The notes under the pieces were generated by a model. The model saw only the letters and a program-made list of their open reading frames with translations, was not told where the DNA came from and searched no databases. The translations under genes were made by a program, and so were the position numbers. Positions 34,991-45,297 of a stretch of 64,000 bases of DNA are shown here, piece after piece. Location: positions 1,612,001 through 1,676,000 of the forward strand of contig JAWZSP010000002.1 of assembly GCA_034401135.1 (NCBI GenBank). Direction: 5' to 3'. How positions within the stretch are numbered: the stretch's first letter is position 1; each line of letters opens with the position of its first letter. Origin of the DNA: Volutella citrinella (lineage: Eukaryota > Ascomycota > Sordariomycetes > Hypocreales > Nectriaceae).

Positions 34991-37900
34991 GGAGCGGACG
35001 TCGCATCATGTTTGCCCTCATTCCTTGGCCCGCTCGCCCTCTTCCTCGACCCTCAAAGCGTAAGGATCACTTCTCTGCGCAGGATTGGAGAGGGTGATTT
35101 GTTTGCATCCTCGCACATCCATCCGAGGCCAGCGACAAGTTCATCGGGTTGGGGGCGAGGGTGTGGGGGGGACGGCAGGCCAACGTGCTACGGAGCAAGA
35201 TGGCACCAACACTCCTAATAGCACATGGTATATCAAGACCATATTGACGGGCACTGTAGCCCCTGTATGGCGCTGGCACAAGGTATACTAACACGCACAT
35301 GGAAGGCAAGCAGCTTCTGTGGACAATGCGGACGCATTAGCGGTCGGCAAAGACAGGGTGCGAGTTGGGGATCTGACCACTTGCAGCCGCGCTCCCTCCC
35401 ACCCCTTTCTAGCCCTCACAGCATCACTGCATTGCATTGCATGAGCAAGCAGTAGCCTGATACTTTATTCCCCTACGCGGTCGAGATATTCTTATACAAC
35501 AGAGTGTGCGACCTGAAGTTTAGAGGCAACTCGCGAATCCCACGCGCTTGCCTGCAGGCTAGGTTTGTTCCACGGCGCCTCGAAGAACGTGTGGTGCTGG
35601 CTTTTTGGGGGGAGGGGGGCGGTCAGAATAGCATTGTCCACGGCGAAAGCAACGCTCCACAACTCGCTGGTACTTGGGCTTGAGACAGTGTCTGGCTAAT
35701 AAAGAGGGCACGGTACGGGACGGCAACGAGAGGACTCGGAGAAAAGAGACGACAGGAGCGCCGGCCCCCCGATACGGACTAGCTGAGCGCTGGCGTCGAG
35801 GATCCCGCCCGCCGGGTCCTGCATCCCGCGTCTCTAGTGCAACGCTATGGCCAGTCAGGACATCTACCAGGAAGCGCTAATCCGTCCCGGGCCAGGCCTG
35901 CCGATCAGGGAGTGTGGGGCCGATGCGCAACCCAGATGGTGTCCTGGTCCGGGTTGCCCTGGTGTGTGCTGGGGTTGGATGCGCCCAGGTGCAAGAGAGA
36001 TTGAAGGTCGGAGTCTAGCGAGAACGCGAAAACGTACGTGTGTGCGTGCAGAGGTCGCAATTAATTGATTAGAGAGGGGAAGCAGGCAAAACATTGGCAA
36101 GCCTGTGGAGCGTTGAGGGGGGCTTTTGCGGCTGCTCTAGCTCGTGAAGGCGCTCGTGGATTTGCGTCAGACGCTGGCGCCATCGTCAGCCGCTCCGCCA
36201 GTCTTTGTCTGCCTTGGTCGTCCCGCCTCAACTGTGACGGGGCTGGCTTTCAGCCGGGCTGGGAGGTCGCGCCCGCCGCTCGCCCCAGGTTGGGTCCAAT
36301 CTAGGCTTTTGGCCTCGGCCTGCCACGGTTTCACTTGGGCGCGTCCTCCTTCTGAACTTGCTTTCTCTGACAGTCAGCCAGCAGCAGGCTGGGGTTTGAC
36401 GATGCCAAGAATATGCGAGTGTGCGCGCATAGATGTCAGATTCATTCCACCTTCCGGCCGGCCAGCTATTCATAGCTCCCTCATGGTCTGCTGTCTGGCT
36501 GGGTGACCGATGCCGACGTCCTGCAACCAGGTTTCTGACACATACTCATCCATCCATTCACAAGGACGCACGGCAGAGCGCTTCTCGCTGACACGCAGAG
36601 CTGGTGACTCGTCAGGGCGCCCGCGTCCAAGTCATCCTGCTCAACAGTGGCCTAATCCCACCTCCGAACAAGCCACCCTGCTAGCGCCGGCCAGCCGCTG
36701 GTGGTGTGTGTGCGAGTGTGCGAGCAAGTGGTCTGTCCGGAGCGAAAAGGTCGGCTGCTGGTAATATTGTTTTACAACGATGACCAAGGATAGACTCTGA
36801 GCCTAAACCGATGGGGACCTTTTTTTATTCTTTGATTGAAAGGCTGCGCCACGTCGGCGTGGTGGTCTGAGGATGAAATGTGTTGGTGGCGGCCAGCTGT
36901 GCAAGCCCTGGCGACACCATCGCGTGCTGTATCCTGGGAGGTGCAGCGAGGGATCGTTGGGAGAGACAGCCCAGAACGGACTGTACGAGGCAGCGCCACC
37001 TGCCGCAGGACACTGTCGATGGTCCCAGACCCAGCTCTTGTTGTCTCAAGGACGGACTCAGGGCATTACCTGCGCCCGTCGGTGCGCCACCCCTCCGACA
37101 CCCTGGCCATATCCTGGCCACATGTCGCCCCTGTAGCCTGCCATCGCCCACCTCATCCCACCTCCCCGCTCAGTTGCGACCTCTTTATTGGCCGCTGTGG
37201 CACACTCAGTCCCGAACCCTGGGCGCCGGGATTGCTTGCGGTTAGCTTTTGCAGGCATTGTTCATCTCACCCGTGCTGGGGACGCTGAAGCCTGGCTCGC
37301 CACAGGCATTATTATAGGGAGGTTCACTGCCTGGAAGATGCAGCATGGTGTGCGGACGGGCCCGGTCATTGATCTCATCGCGTAGGTGCCCAGTCGGGTC
37401 GCCAATCCCATTCCCTTCCACCGTTTTGCTCCCTGGCAGTTCCCATGCCCACCCAAACAGCCCCCAGACTTCGATTTCCCATGCCTGTACCGTAGCATGG
37501 TCGATAGGGAGGAGGAAACTGTCGAGGAAATTAGACCTGCGCCCGCAGCCGCTATACTACTATAGTAGCACGTCCGTTCACTGGCCTTGCCCACTGCCGA
37601 GCTCAAGCAGTAGGCGATGCGTATTGCAGAACAGCCGTATAATCGCATCTGTGCTGCCATCATGGCCACGAATTATATATATACCCCAGGAGACGTCATA
37701 AACTCAAAACCACGGGCAGCGCATCTAGCACGGGCGAGAGGTAGAAGTTGCCGACGGTACGGGATGAACGAACAACCACGTCCGGAAAACGCAGAAGCCA
37801 ATTGGAACCTTATTCCCACTGTGGGCGTTTCCGCCCTCTCGGGCAGCGGTCGATCCGTCGCCCTGGCCGTGGAACTCTCGACCCCCTCCGAACCGGCGGC

Positions 37901-38781
37901 CCCATTGGCTGGCAGCTCGTCTTGGCGCCCCTCAACGTGCCCAGGCGTTCGAGTCAGGTGCGCTGAATCCAGGCTCTCGGGCCACTTTGCCTTTCCCTCG
38001 TCCTGGCTGTGCACTGAGCCTCTGCGGTCCCGGGCCCTGCACAGAGAGAATTTGGGAGACCACAGGAGACGCCCGTCCACCCACACCTCCTGCAGCAGCG
38101 CAGAACCACTGCTGCCGGCGTGGTTGGCCAAGCCCGGGGCAAATTCCAATTCCTGCTCCCAGCCTGGCACACACCCCAGCAATGCCCTTGGAGGCCCCAT
38201 AACTGCCCATGGTCCCCCCTCGTTCCCCCATCTGAACCGGGCTTCGACCTCGTAGGCTCGTGGTGTGTGCTGCATTGATGGTGTGCTGTGTGTGCTTCCG
38301 AATCCCGGCTGTCTCTCTGTTGGTGCCTCACACAGCGTCCCTCCGGGGGTACAGGATACCTGGGCTTGCTACGTCTGCGGGAGTGACGCCAGGGCCGTAC
38401 GGGGTACCCGGGTACATGTGTACATGGGCCCTCGCTGGCACCCCATCCTCGTTGGTGGCCCTCGTCCTTACACGGTAGTGGTCCGTTTTGCCCCCGCCCC
38501 AGCCAGGCCAGCCCTGGCTGGTACCCACTAATTAGAACCCGCTGCCCAGTGCCCAGTGCCCACTCCCCAATCGTGCTTGCCAGTCCTGCCTCTTCAACGT
38601 CTCCGCCCCCAGCTGGTCGCTGCCCGTCCCAATCCTAATCCTTCTACCACACTCCCTCCTCCTTCTTCAACACCATCGAAGGTCTTCGTCACCACGAGAT
38701 ACGCCCGCCGACTCGTTCTCCGCCGACTTGACTTCGCCCAGCGCTCTCCTTAGACCTTGCCTCTACGTCGCCTACAGTCGG

Positions 38782-38926
38782 ATGTCGACCTGAGTGTTAG
38801 TGATTGCTCCCCCATACTGCGTCCTCGATCATTCGCTCCCGTCGCCTTATGCATGTCGGCCTTGACCACGAACACATTTCCAACAGGATTGGCACAGCTT
38901 ATCGACGCCTCCTAGGCGTCTGCTGA
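38782..38926 (+). promoter_or_regulatory. Candidate upstream ORFs in the veA leader
   Basis: Three ATG-started short frames lie 144-288 bases before the veA ATG: 38782-38793 (MST-stop), 38849-38926 (25 codons) and 38853-38915 (20 codons, overlapping the previous one in another frame). If the transcript starts upstream of them they would reduce initiation at veA. Whether they are transcribed cannot be told from sequence. Confidence 0.35.
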
Positions 38927-39069
38927 TTGCTCATACAAGCTCATTTAACTGACTCATCTACTCAGTAGCATTCGAGCCTACTCCCGCGGCACCCCCGACC
39001 TGGCCTGGCCTCCCAAGCCCACCTTCATTCAACCCACAGTCATCGCCCGAAGGCATCACATTTTCCACA

Positions 39070-40701
39070 ATGGCTACTCCTTCAGCAATCCCGACCAACT
39101 CGAGCCGGGAATCGGTCGCTTTCATCCAGCGAAAGACCCGAAGCGGCCGCAATCTCTTCTACCAAATGACCGTTCTGCAACAGCCTGAGCGCGCCCGTGC
39201 TTGTGGCTCCGGAATGAAAGGTAAGCCGAGAACGAGGATGAGGCAGTTCTGCACCTGATCATGCCGCGATGACTCCGCATTGAGCACTGTTCTTACTAAC
39301 TTCGCCCGTGCAGCAAACAGCGATCGTCGCCCAGTTGACCCCCCTCCCGTTGTTGAGCTTCGCATTATTGAGGGACAGACTATCACAGAAGGCAAGGACA
39401 TCACGTTCGACTACAACGCCAACTTCTTCTTGTATGCCAGTCTCGAGCACGCTCGCCCAATCGCCCATGGCCGTGTACAGACTCCTGCTGCGACGAACCC
39501 GCCGATCTTGACTGGTGTTCCCGCCTCGGGAATGGCCTACCTCGACCGACCCACTGAAGCTGGATACTTCATCTTCCCCGATCTTTCAGTCCGACACGAA
39601 GGCCGCTATCGCTTGACTTTCAGCCTGTTTGAGACGACCAAGGAGGAGAAAGATTACGATGAGAAGCCCAGCGATGGCGAGCTGCCTCCCGGCGTTGATT
39701 GGAGGATGGAGATCAAGACGAACCCCTTCAGTGTTTACAGTGCCAAGAAGTTCCCCGGCCTCATGGAAAGCACCCAGCTGAGCAAGACGGTTGCCGACCA
39801 GGGCTGCCGAGTCCGTATCCGACGAGATGTTCGAATGAGGAAGCGCGACAACAAGGCCAGCAGCTTCCAGCGGGGAGGCGAGGACGATTACCCACGACGC
39901 AGGACTGTCACACCAGCCCCCGAGGATCCCCACGGTATTCGTGCTCGATCTCAAAGCAACTCGAGCGAGCACCGCGCGCCTTACCCCGAACCCCAGCGTC
40001 GACCCTCAGTTGTCGAATCTTACCATGCTCCACCCCCTCCTGCCTACGAGCCTGCGCCGTCTGCGCCCCGTCATCTGTCGTTTGGCGATTCCATGGGACC
40101 CCAATACCCGACTCCTCGTTCCTACGTAGCGCCTCAGCCCGGTCCCCAGCTCACGCCCGTCTCCGCGACCGGACCCTATCCTCCCAGCAATCCATCGCCA
40201 TACCCAAAGGCCGAGAACGCGTACTCGTACCCGAGCCGAAATATCGCTCCGCCTGCGGCACCCCCCGTCAAGCACGACCCATACGACCGACGACCATCCG
40301 CCAGCGACTATGTCCCTCCCTCTCCGTCAGTTTACTCGGAGGGTCACTCGCGACGTGAATCGCAGCATTCTTATCCGCCTACTCCGATCTCTGCCCAGCA
40401 GCCTCGCCCGCTCCAGACATCACTGCCGCCCCTTAAGATTTCTGCGCTCATGTCGCCACTGCCGCCAATCGAGGTTCAGACCGACCCGACCCCTGAACCT
40501 CCTGCCCACTTCATTGGAGGCAAGCGCAAGCACGACAACGTCTTCGCACAAAGCACCCGACCACTATACAACGGCCAGCGCCAGCTCGATCCCCACTACG
40601 GTGCCTCTCGTCGCGGGGTTACTCCTGAGCCTGACCAGGGCATGTACTCTCGAGCAGATGGACAGATTGGTGTCGTCACATTCAACCAGTATCATTCTTA
40701 G
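39070..40701 (+). CDS. veA: Velvet complex regulator VeA
   Basis: Light- and development-responsive regulator that with VelB and LaeA coordinates sexual development and secondary metabolism, shuttling between cytoplasm and nucleus. The CDS reads join(39070..39220,39314..40701), 512 residues. The velvet domain (about 15-235) contains [12 protein letters not shown], then [15 protein letters not shown] just past the 93-base intron, [19 protein letters not shown] and [21 protein letters not shown] basic segment [12 protein letters not shown] follows. The middle is Pro/Ser/Tyr-rich and disordered. The C-terminus has the conserved block PLPPIEVQ, then [13 protein letters not shown] and RPLYNGQR. 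The intron position right after ARACGSGMK and the AAA G|CA join are as expected for VeA. ATG context is good (CACAATGGC). A 9.5-kb gene desert lies upstream. Confidence 0.96.
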
Positions 40702-41297
40702 AGAGAGAGACAAACAGGCACTTTCCGTCACCTATTCCGGAAGGACTAAACTGACTTTGACGAGTTGGAATAAACCTGGCGTTCTGGTGCTGTGTATTTT
40801 TAGCCCTTGCCCCGGAGAGACCCGAGGGAAAGTATGAGGGCGCAATGATGGCGTTGTTTTGGAGTTCAGGCGTTTGCGGCCAGTGGCCAGGCTGACGATA
40901 GCTCCGGTGCGTGGTGCAAAGACGACAACGGGATCTGACCGTACTCTTCTATGACTTGAAGTGTGTTCTTTTTTTCGCGAAGAGAAAAAAAACACCCCTT
41001 TCAGCTGTGGCTGGGCGATCAACTTGATGACCAGATGGTCGTTCATCGCATGGATACTCCAGAGACTAGCTGGCTCAATCACCTTCGATTTGATTTCCTT
41101 GCGTCAAAATACTATCATTCAAAGTTTCTTGGATACGTTCATACCGCCGTGCCTGGGCCTTTATTTATGAACCGAGCACAAAGCTTCTGTTGTTATCTGA
41201 CGCTTAGCGCACAAAGCATGCGGTTCTATCATTCATGGAGGAGTTTGATTCATTTTCTGATGGGATTCGCGCGTCCACGTGCCGAGCTTGTTTTCAG

Positions 41298-41329
<32 letters not shown>

Positions 41330-42495
41330 GCTTTTGATGAGGATGAAGCAAACATGGTCACCACTGCCATGTCTGCCGCTGGTGTCTCAAAACCCCAAGA
41401 CGCTTGTAGCGCCGAGGAACTGTGTAGTAGCGCAGTGATAGTAATGGACTTGTTTCTTTCTTGTCTCTCTAATCATTATCCATCTGGATACGCGATGGTT
41501 CGATTGCGAAGTTGTCTAGGGGTTTTGTGCCCGTCGACGAAACCCAAACTCTCGGTGTGATCATGAAGAGGCCCCCTCCACGTGGTGTCGTTGCCAATCG
41601 TCAGAACTCAGAAGCCCATAGTTTACGAATGACGCAGTGACAGACATGATTGTTACGTGGCACATGGAATCAATTCCATATTGGGGCCATGGCCTTGACT
41701 TTGCCTCATGAATGCACTCACTCGGCTGTTCCGTGATGGACGCGCCAGCCATGGATTAGCAGAGAGCGCACACGCCCACGCATGCGACGCCAGACACCAG
41801 TCGATCCGGCCCGAGGATGGAAATTGAACGAAATCAGCTGTCTGAGGCTCTGTCGGCACATTCGGCGCCAGGCGCGTCACCAACGCAGGGATGAGTGAAA
41901 CTGCATACACGCCGACTGCCGACGAAAGGATCTGCTGTGTTCAACCTTACTACTGTCTAATTGACTACGTACCTGCTTGCAACCGCAGCACATGATGTCC
42001 CATTCTCTGATACCACCTCCTGCATACTGCAGATTAATTTCAGTACAGACTGCGGAGCCAGTCAGGGCACAATGCGCCTTTCGCACCTTGTGTTGTGTAT
42101 TAGTAGATGCAGGCTCGTGCTTGTGCTTATGCCCCATGCACATGAGGAGGTCCCATGTATGGTAAGTGGGGAAGGATGTCGCTCCTCCCGTTGCCGTGGT
42201 GAAATCACGTGGAGCAGCTCAATCAACAAAATACTCCACATCGACCGTTTGTGAGACGCAAACTGCCCTCGCGTCTGAGCATCAGCCTCGTATTCTGCCC
42301 TGGGAAAGACACCGCCTTGTGCGAAAACAAACAATTCGCCGAAGAGGCTATTCCTTACCTCCCAAGGCCTTTCTTCGACACATTACGCAACCCCTTCGCG
42401 CCGTGCAACGTTCATCTTAACCAATCCATGGCACAAGAGGCAGCCTCACTTACACACCAACGTAACTATTGAAGCAAAGCACCACCCCGACCACA
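40702..42495. other. Intergenic region veA/unknown gene
   Basis: 1.8-kb spacer with the veA 3' region, an (ATT)n microsatellite and the upstream region of the next gene. No coding sequence recognised. Confidence 0.55.
41298..41329 (+). repeat. (ATT)n microsatellite
   Basis: Nearly 11 uninterrupted ATT units, about 600 bases past the veA stop codon. Likely length-polymorphic between strains. Confidence 0.95.
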
Positions 42496-43968
42496 ATGGG
42501 TCCCCCGCGCGTCCGTCGCTCGCTCAGCGTCAACGCTGCTGCAAACAGGAGCCGGTTCTGCGAGGGCTCCATGAAAGATCGCGCATCTGCCGCACCACCT
42601 GTGCATTTCCTGGGTCCGGACGAGCGCGCCCATCTGGAGTCTTCGACCACGCGCCCACAGCCACGACCTGTGAGCGATGACTGGACCGGCCAGCAAGTCC
42701 GTAAAGCCCGTTTGTTTGAGCAGGTTTGGGACGGCGTCCGTGGCCGATTGGGGCTCAGGCGAGACACGGAAGAGGACAAGGGCTCCAAGAAGAGGAGCAG
42801 GAGCGCCAAGGGCGACAGAGACGGCCGCACCCGCGAGAGAGAGGAGAGAGTCCGAGGGAGGCAAGGTGAGAGAGAGGATAAGCCCAAAGAGGAGAAGACG
42901 CGGGAAGAGAGGCTCCAAGAGGAGGCCAGGCGGCCAGACATGCCCTCTCGAGAGGAGATTCTGGCCAACTATCACAACCTCGTCGCCTCTGGCTTCTTTT
43001 CTTCCCATGCCATCCAGTCTACCCGCCAGCCGGCTCCCTCATCCGTCTCAGCAACGACATCCGGGGCCTCACAGTCTCGGTCCTCCACTCCCCAACCTCC
43101 TCCTTCGCGAAGTCGCACGCCTCGAGCTCCCACACCAACAGCTCGACCGACGGCCTCGTCAGCTGCCAAGCCTTCATCCACCTCGAATAAACTCCGTAAA
43201 GCTCATGAAGAGCCCCAGCCAGCCACCTACGAAGATCTCGTAGCCTCTGGTTTCTTCTCACCGCCGGCGCCTAAGCAGACCCGGCCGGCCTCACCTGCAC
43301 CAGACGCGGCGCCGGGCCCTACAGTGCCCACCATTCGGCAATCTCGCGAATATCTTCGACCACCGCCGCCGCACTGGGGCTCATCTCGCTCCGGAACGCC
43401 GATTTCGGCACGCACTGCTTCACCCATGCTCTCGAATGCTAGTGGCTCTTCTCGAGGCACGAAGCGAACTGCTGCTGACACTACATCGGATGACGATGAC
43501 GAGGAGGACGATGTCCATCGAGACCCTCCAACTCCAAAGAAGAAGCTACGGAAGTCCGCCTCACGAGACATTTCCATCCCGAAGCAGCGTGGCGGTAGGT
43601 CTCGACGTGTTGCAAAGGAACGCCGCAGCGTCTCAGGCCCCCAGAGCTCAGGCCGCGATTATAACAAACTCGCCCGCCGTGTTCTTGGCCGCTTGCCCGG
43701 AGGCAATGCTCGTGGTTCAGTGGATCTCGCTGACCATGACGCGGCGCCTCCTGTGAGACGCAGTACGTCTGGAGAAGCCAGATACCCGCTGTCAGAAACC
43801 TACCACCCGCGTGTTCTTCGCCCGCGCATCGCAGCCGGCGAGCCCTTGAAGGTCACCTCAAGCGCCAACCGCGGTATCCCCAAGGTCCCCATCATCCCCG
43901 AGAAGTTTGCTCTTCACAGCGAGGACACGGAGAACCAAGCACCGCGGAGAGCCGCTCGGCGACTGTAG
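42496..43968 (+). CDS. Unrecognised basic, disordered nuclear-type protein with duplicated LVASGFF motif
   Basis: 490 residues, no intron, from ATG at 42496 (the open frame extends 9 codons further but begins with TTG). I do not recognise the family. The protein is rich in Arg, Lys, Ser and Pro with almost no long hydrophobic segment, so it is probably soluble and largely disordered. A charged helix (about 92-152) with RERE and EERL runs is likely a coiled coil. The motif NYHNLVASGFFS (158-169) recurs as TYEDLVASGFFS (244-255), each followed by a Ser/Pro linker. Candidate nuclear-localisation sequences are KKRSRS and TPKKKLRKS beside an acidic DDDDEEDD stretch. The C-terminal third (about 385-480) has blocks such as YNKLARRVLGRLPGG, YHPRVLRPRIA and GIPKVPIIPEKFALH that look conserved. 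Convergent with mga2. A nuclear or chromatin role is only inference. Confidence 0.8.
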   Translation: MGPPRVRRSLSVNAAANRSRFCEGSMKDRASAAPPVHFLGPDERAHLESSTTRPQPRPVSDDWTGQQVRKARLFEQVWDGVRGRLGLRRDTEEDKGSKKRSRSAKGDRDGRTREREERVRGRQGEREDKPKEEKTREERLQEEARRPDMPSREEILANYHNLVASGFFSSHAIQSTRQPAPSSVSATTSGASQSRSSTPQPPPSRSRTPRAPTPTARPTASSAAKPSSTSNKLRKAHEEPQPATYEDLVASGFFSPPAPKQTRPASPAPDAAPGPTVPTIRQSREYLRPPPPHWGSSRSGTPISARTASPMLSNASGSSRGTKRTAADTTSDDDDEEDDVHRDPPTPKKKLRKSASRDISIPKQRGGRSRRVAKERRSVSGPQSSGRDYNKLARRVLGRLPGGNARGSVDLADHDAAPPVRRSTSGEARYPLSETYHPRVLRPRIAAGEPLKVTSSANRGIPKVPIIPEKFALHSEDTENQAPRRAARRL

Positions 43969-45297
43969 CATGACTGCAGCCCGGCACAAATAAATGACTG
44001 TCGTTTTGATCTTTGGGCGTTGTGGCGCGATATGGGTCTCTCAAGGTTCTTGGCCATGATGAGCCTGGCCCGAGAGCATTCTTTCGGGGGTTTGTGGCAT
44101 ATTGTTCTGTTGGTTTTGTGCAGACGAGGAGATGAACGTATTCATGAGATTATGCCCCTCCTCCCTTGATGAAATTGGATCAAACCATGATCTCGGAACA
44201 TCTTGGACGCGAATATGTATGTATTATTATTATGAACTGCGCGTTGGATCTGCCTAGGGCTCCATGATGAGTATGCAGTATGACGATTTACAGTCTGATG
44301 TCATTCCATCATGACTACTAGCACGGGTCTGTTGATTTGGATGCGATGGTCTGCGATTGGGGCCAAGGATATGTATCTGGGAATTGGTTCGCTGGTTGAT
44401 TTCCCCCTCGTGGATTTCGAGAGGCCATAGTTGGATTTTGTTGTTTGTTCAACTCTTTTGGCTTGAACTAGGTTGATTGAAGCTGCAGCAGTGCACAATC
44501 TTCCATTTGGGTGTCTTGAGCCTCGTGAACATTGATGTCGGGGCTCTCTAAATCCATCCAACTCAGTAAAGTAGAAATATCTGCTAGGCGGTTCGATCAC
44601 GGCCCTCGTGCATAATCCTACGCCACCGGTGAGTTTTGTGTAGTGCTGCCAAGTGATGAAACTGTTGAATTAGCATTTCATCTAAAGAAATGCAAAACAA
44701 AAAAAACTATATACAATCATTGGGATGGATAGAGCGAGCCGTCGCAGGCACCAGCCCGTTCCCATCCCCAATTCAAGTTGCCCAATGCAGAACAATCCTC
44801 CTCCATTCACTGTATCAAAGCCGGTTCGATCCAGCGCAAGACCAAGCCGAGTTTACAACTCAAAAGCCGCGACACACCCCCGTTCCCCCTCTTGGCCCGC
44901 AATCGAGGCTCTCTCCGTGCCCACTGCGTCCAACATACCAAAGCCACCAAGGTAAGCGGATCGATAACGCCGATATTACCCCCCGCCAATACGTCAAGCA
45001 TAGAATCACTTCAGTCCGTCGCCCAAATCACAAGCCGCCATCACACCGTCTCCTTCTTCCCTAAGCAGAACCCTAGTATCATGTGCCCACCTTGCGCCAT
45101 CCTGGGGAGAAACACATCCAGCATTAAAGAAATGAAAGCACAAAAGCACCATAAAAATAGCGTCGAAGGGGTCGTCGAGGGAAAGAAGCGCAAGCCGAAA
45201 ACGGACCATAAAACTGTTCGTTACAGGAAGAATATCGTGGAAAATCAACGCTTCGAAGCTTTCAAGGGCCCTAGAGATGCAATACCGTCATAAGTCC
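43969..45297. other. Convergent intergenic region unknown gene/mga2
   Basis: 1.3-kb tail-to-tail spacer; holds both 3' flanks. Frames here, including the one at 44778-45293 on the plus strand, lack domains and partly run antisense to the mga2 3' end. Confidence 0.55.

Larger units (their letters stand above)
29579..39069. other. 9.5-kb gene desert upstream of veA
   Basis: No recognisable protein gene. Frames on both strands are mutually overlapping and Arg/Pro/Ser/Cys-rich. The longest, minus 30065-30994, starts with TTG. The minus frame 31320-31799 is the only one with a protein-like stretch (listed separately). Other contents: a GTAC/TACCT-rich patch at 33473-33508, a run of 13 T at 34978-34990, a TATATATATA run near 37675-37683, and nested palindromes of GGTACCC/ACATGT type near 38400-38430. 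The right end should hold the veA promoter and leader. Confidence 0.5.

Noticed and set aside
37617..38255. 212-codon plus-strand frame upstream of veA
   Set aside because: Overlaps long frames on the minus strand, is low-complexity in Ser/Pro/Arg, and has no domain or splice context.
28491..40701. Idea that the opsin-related gene and veA form a light-response gene cluster
   Set aside because: They are 9.5 kb apart, the opsin lacks the retinal lysine, its promoter looks stress-type, and neighbouring genes are unrelated housekeeping functions.
44810..44850. Possible tRNA B box (CCGGTTCGATCC)
   Set aside because: The stem does not pair and no upstream A box at proper spacing was seen.
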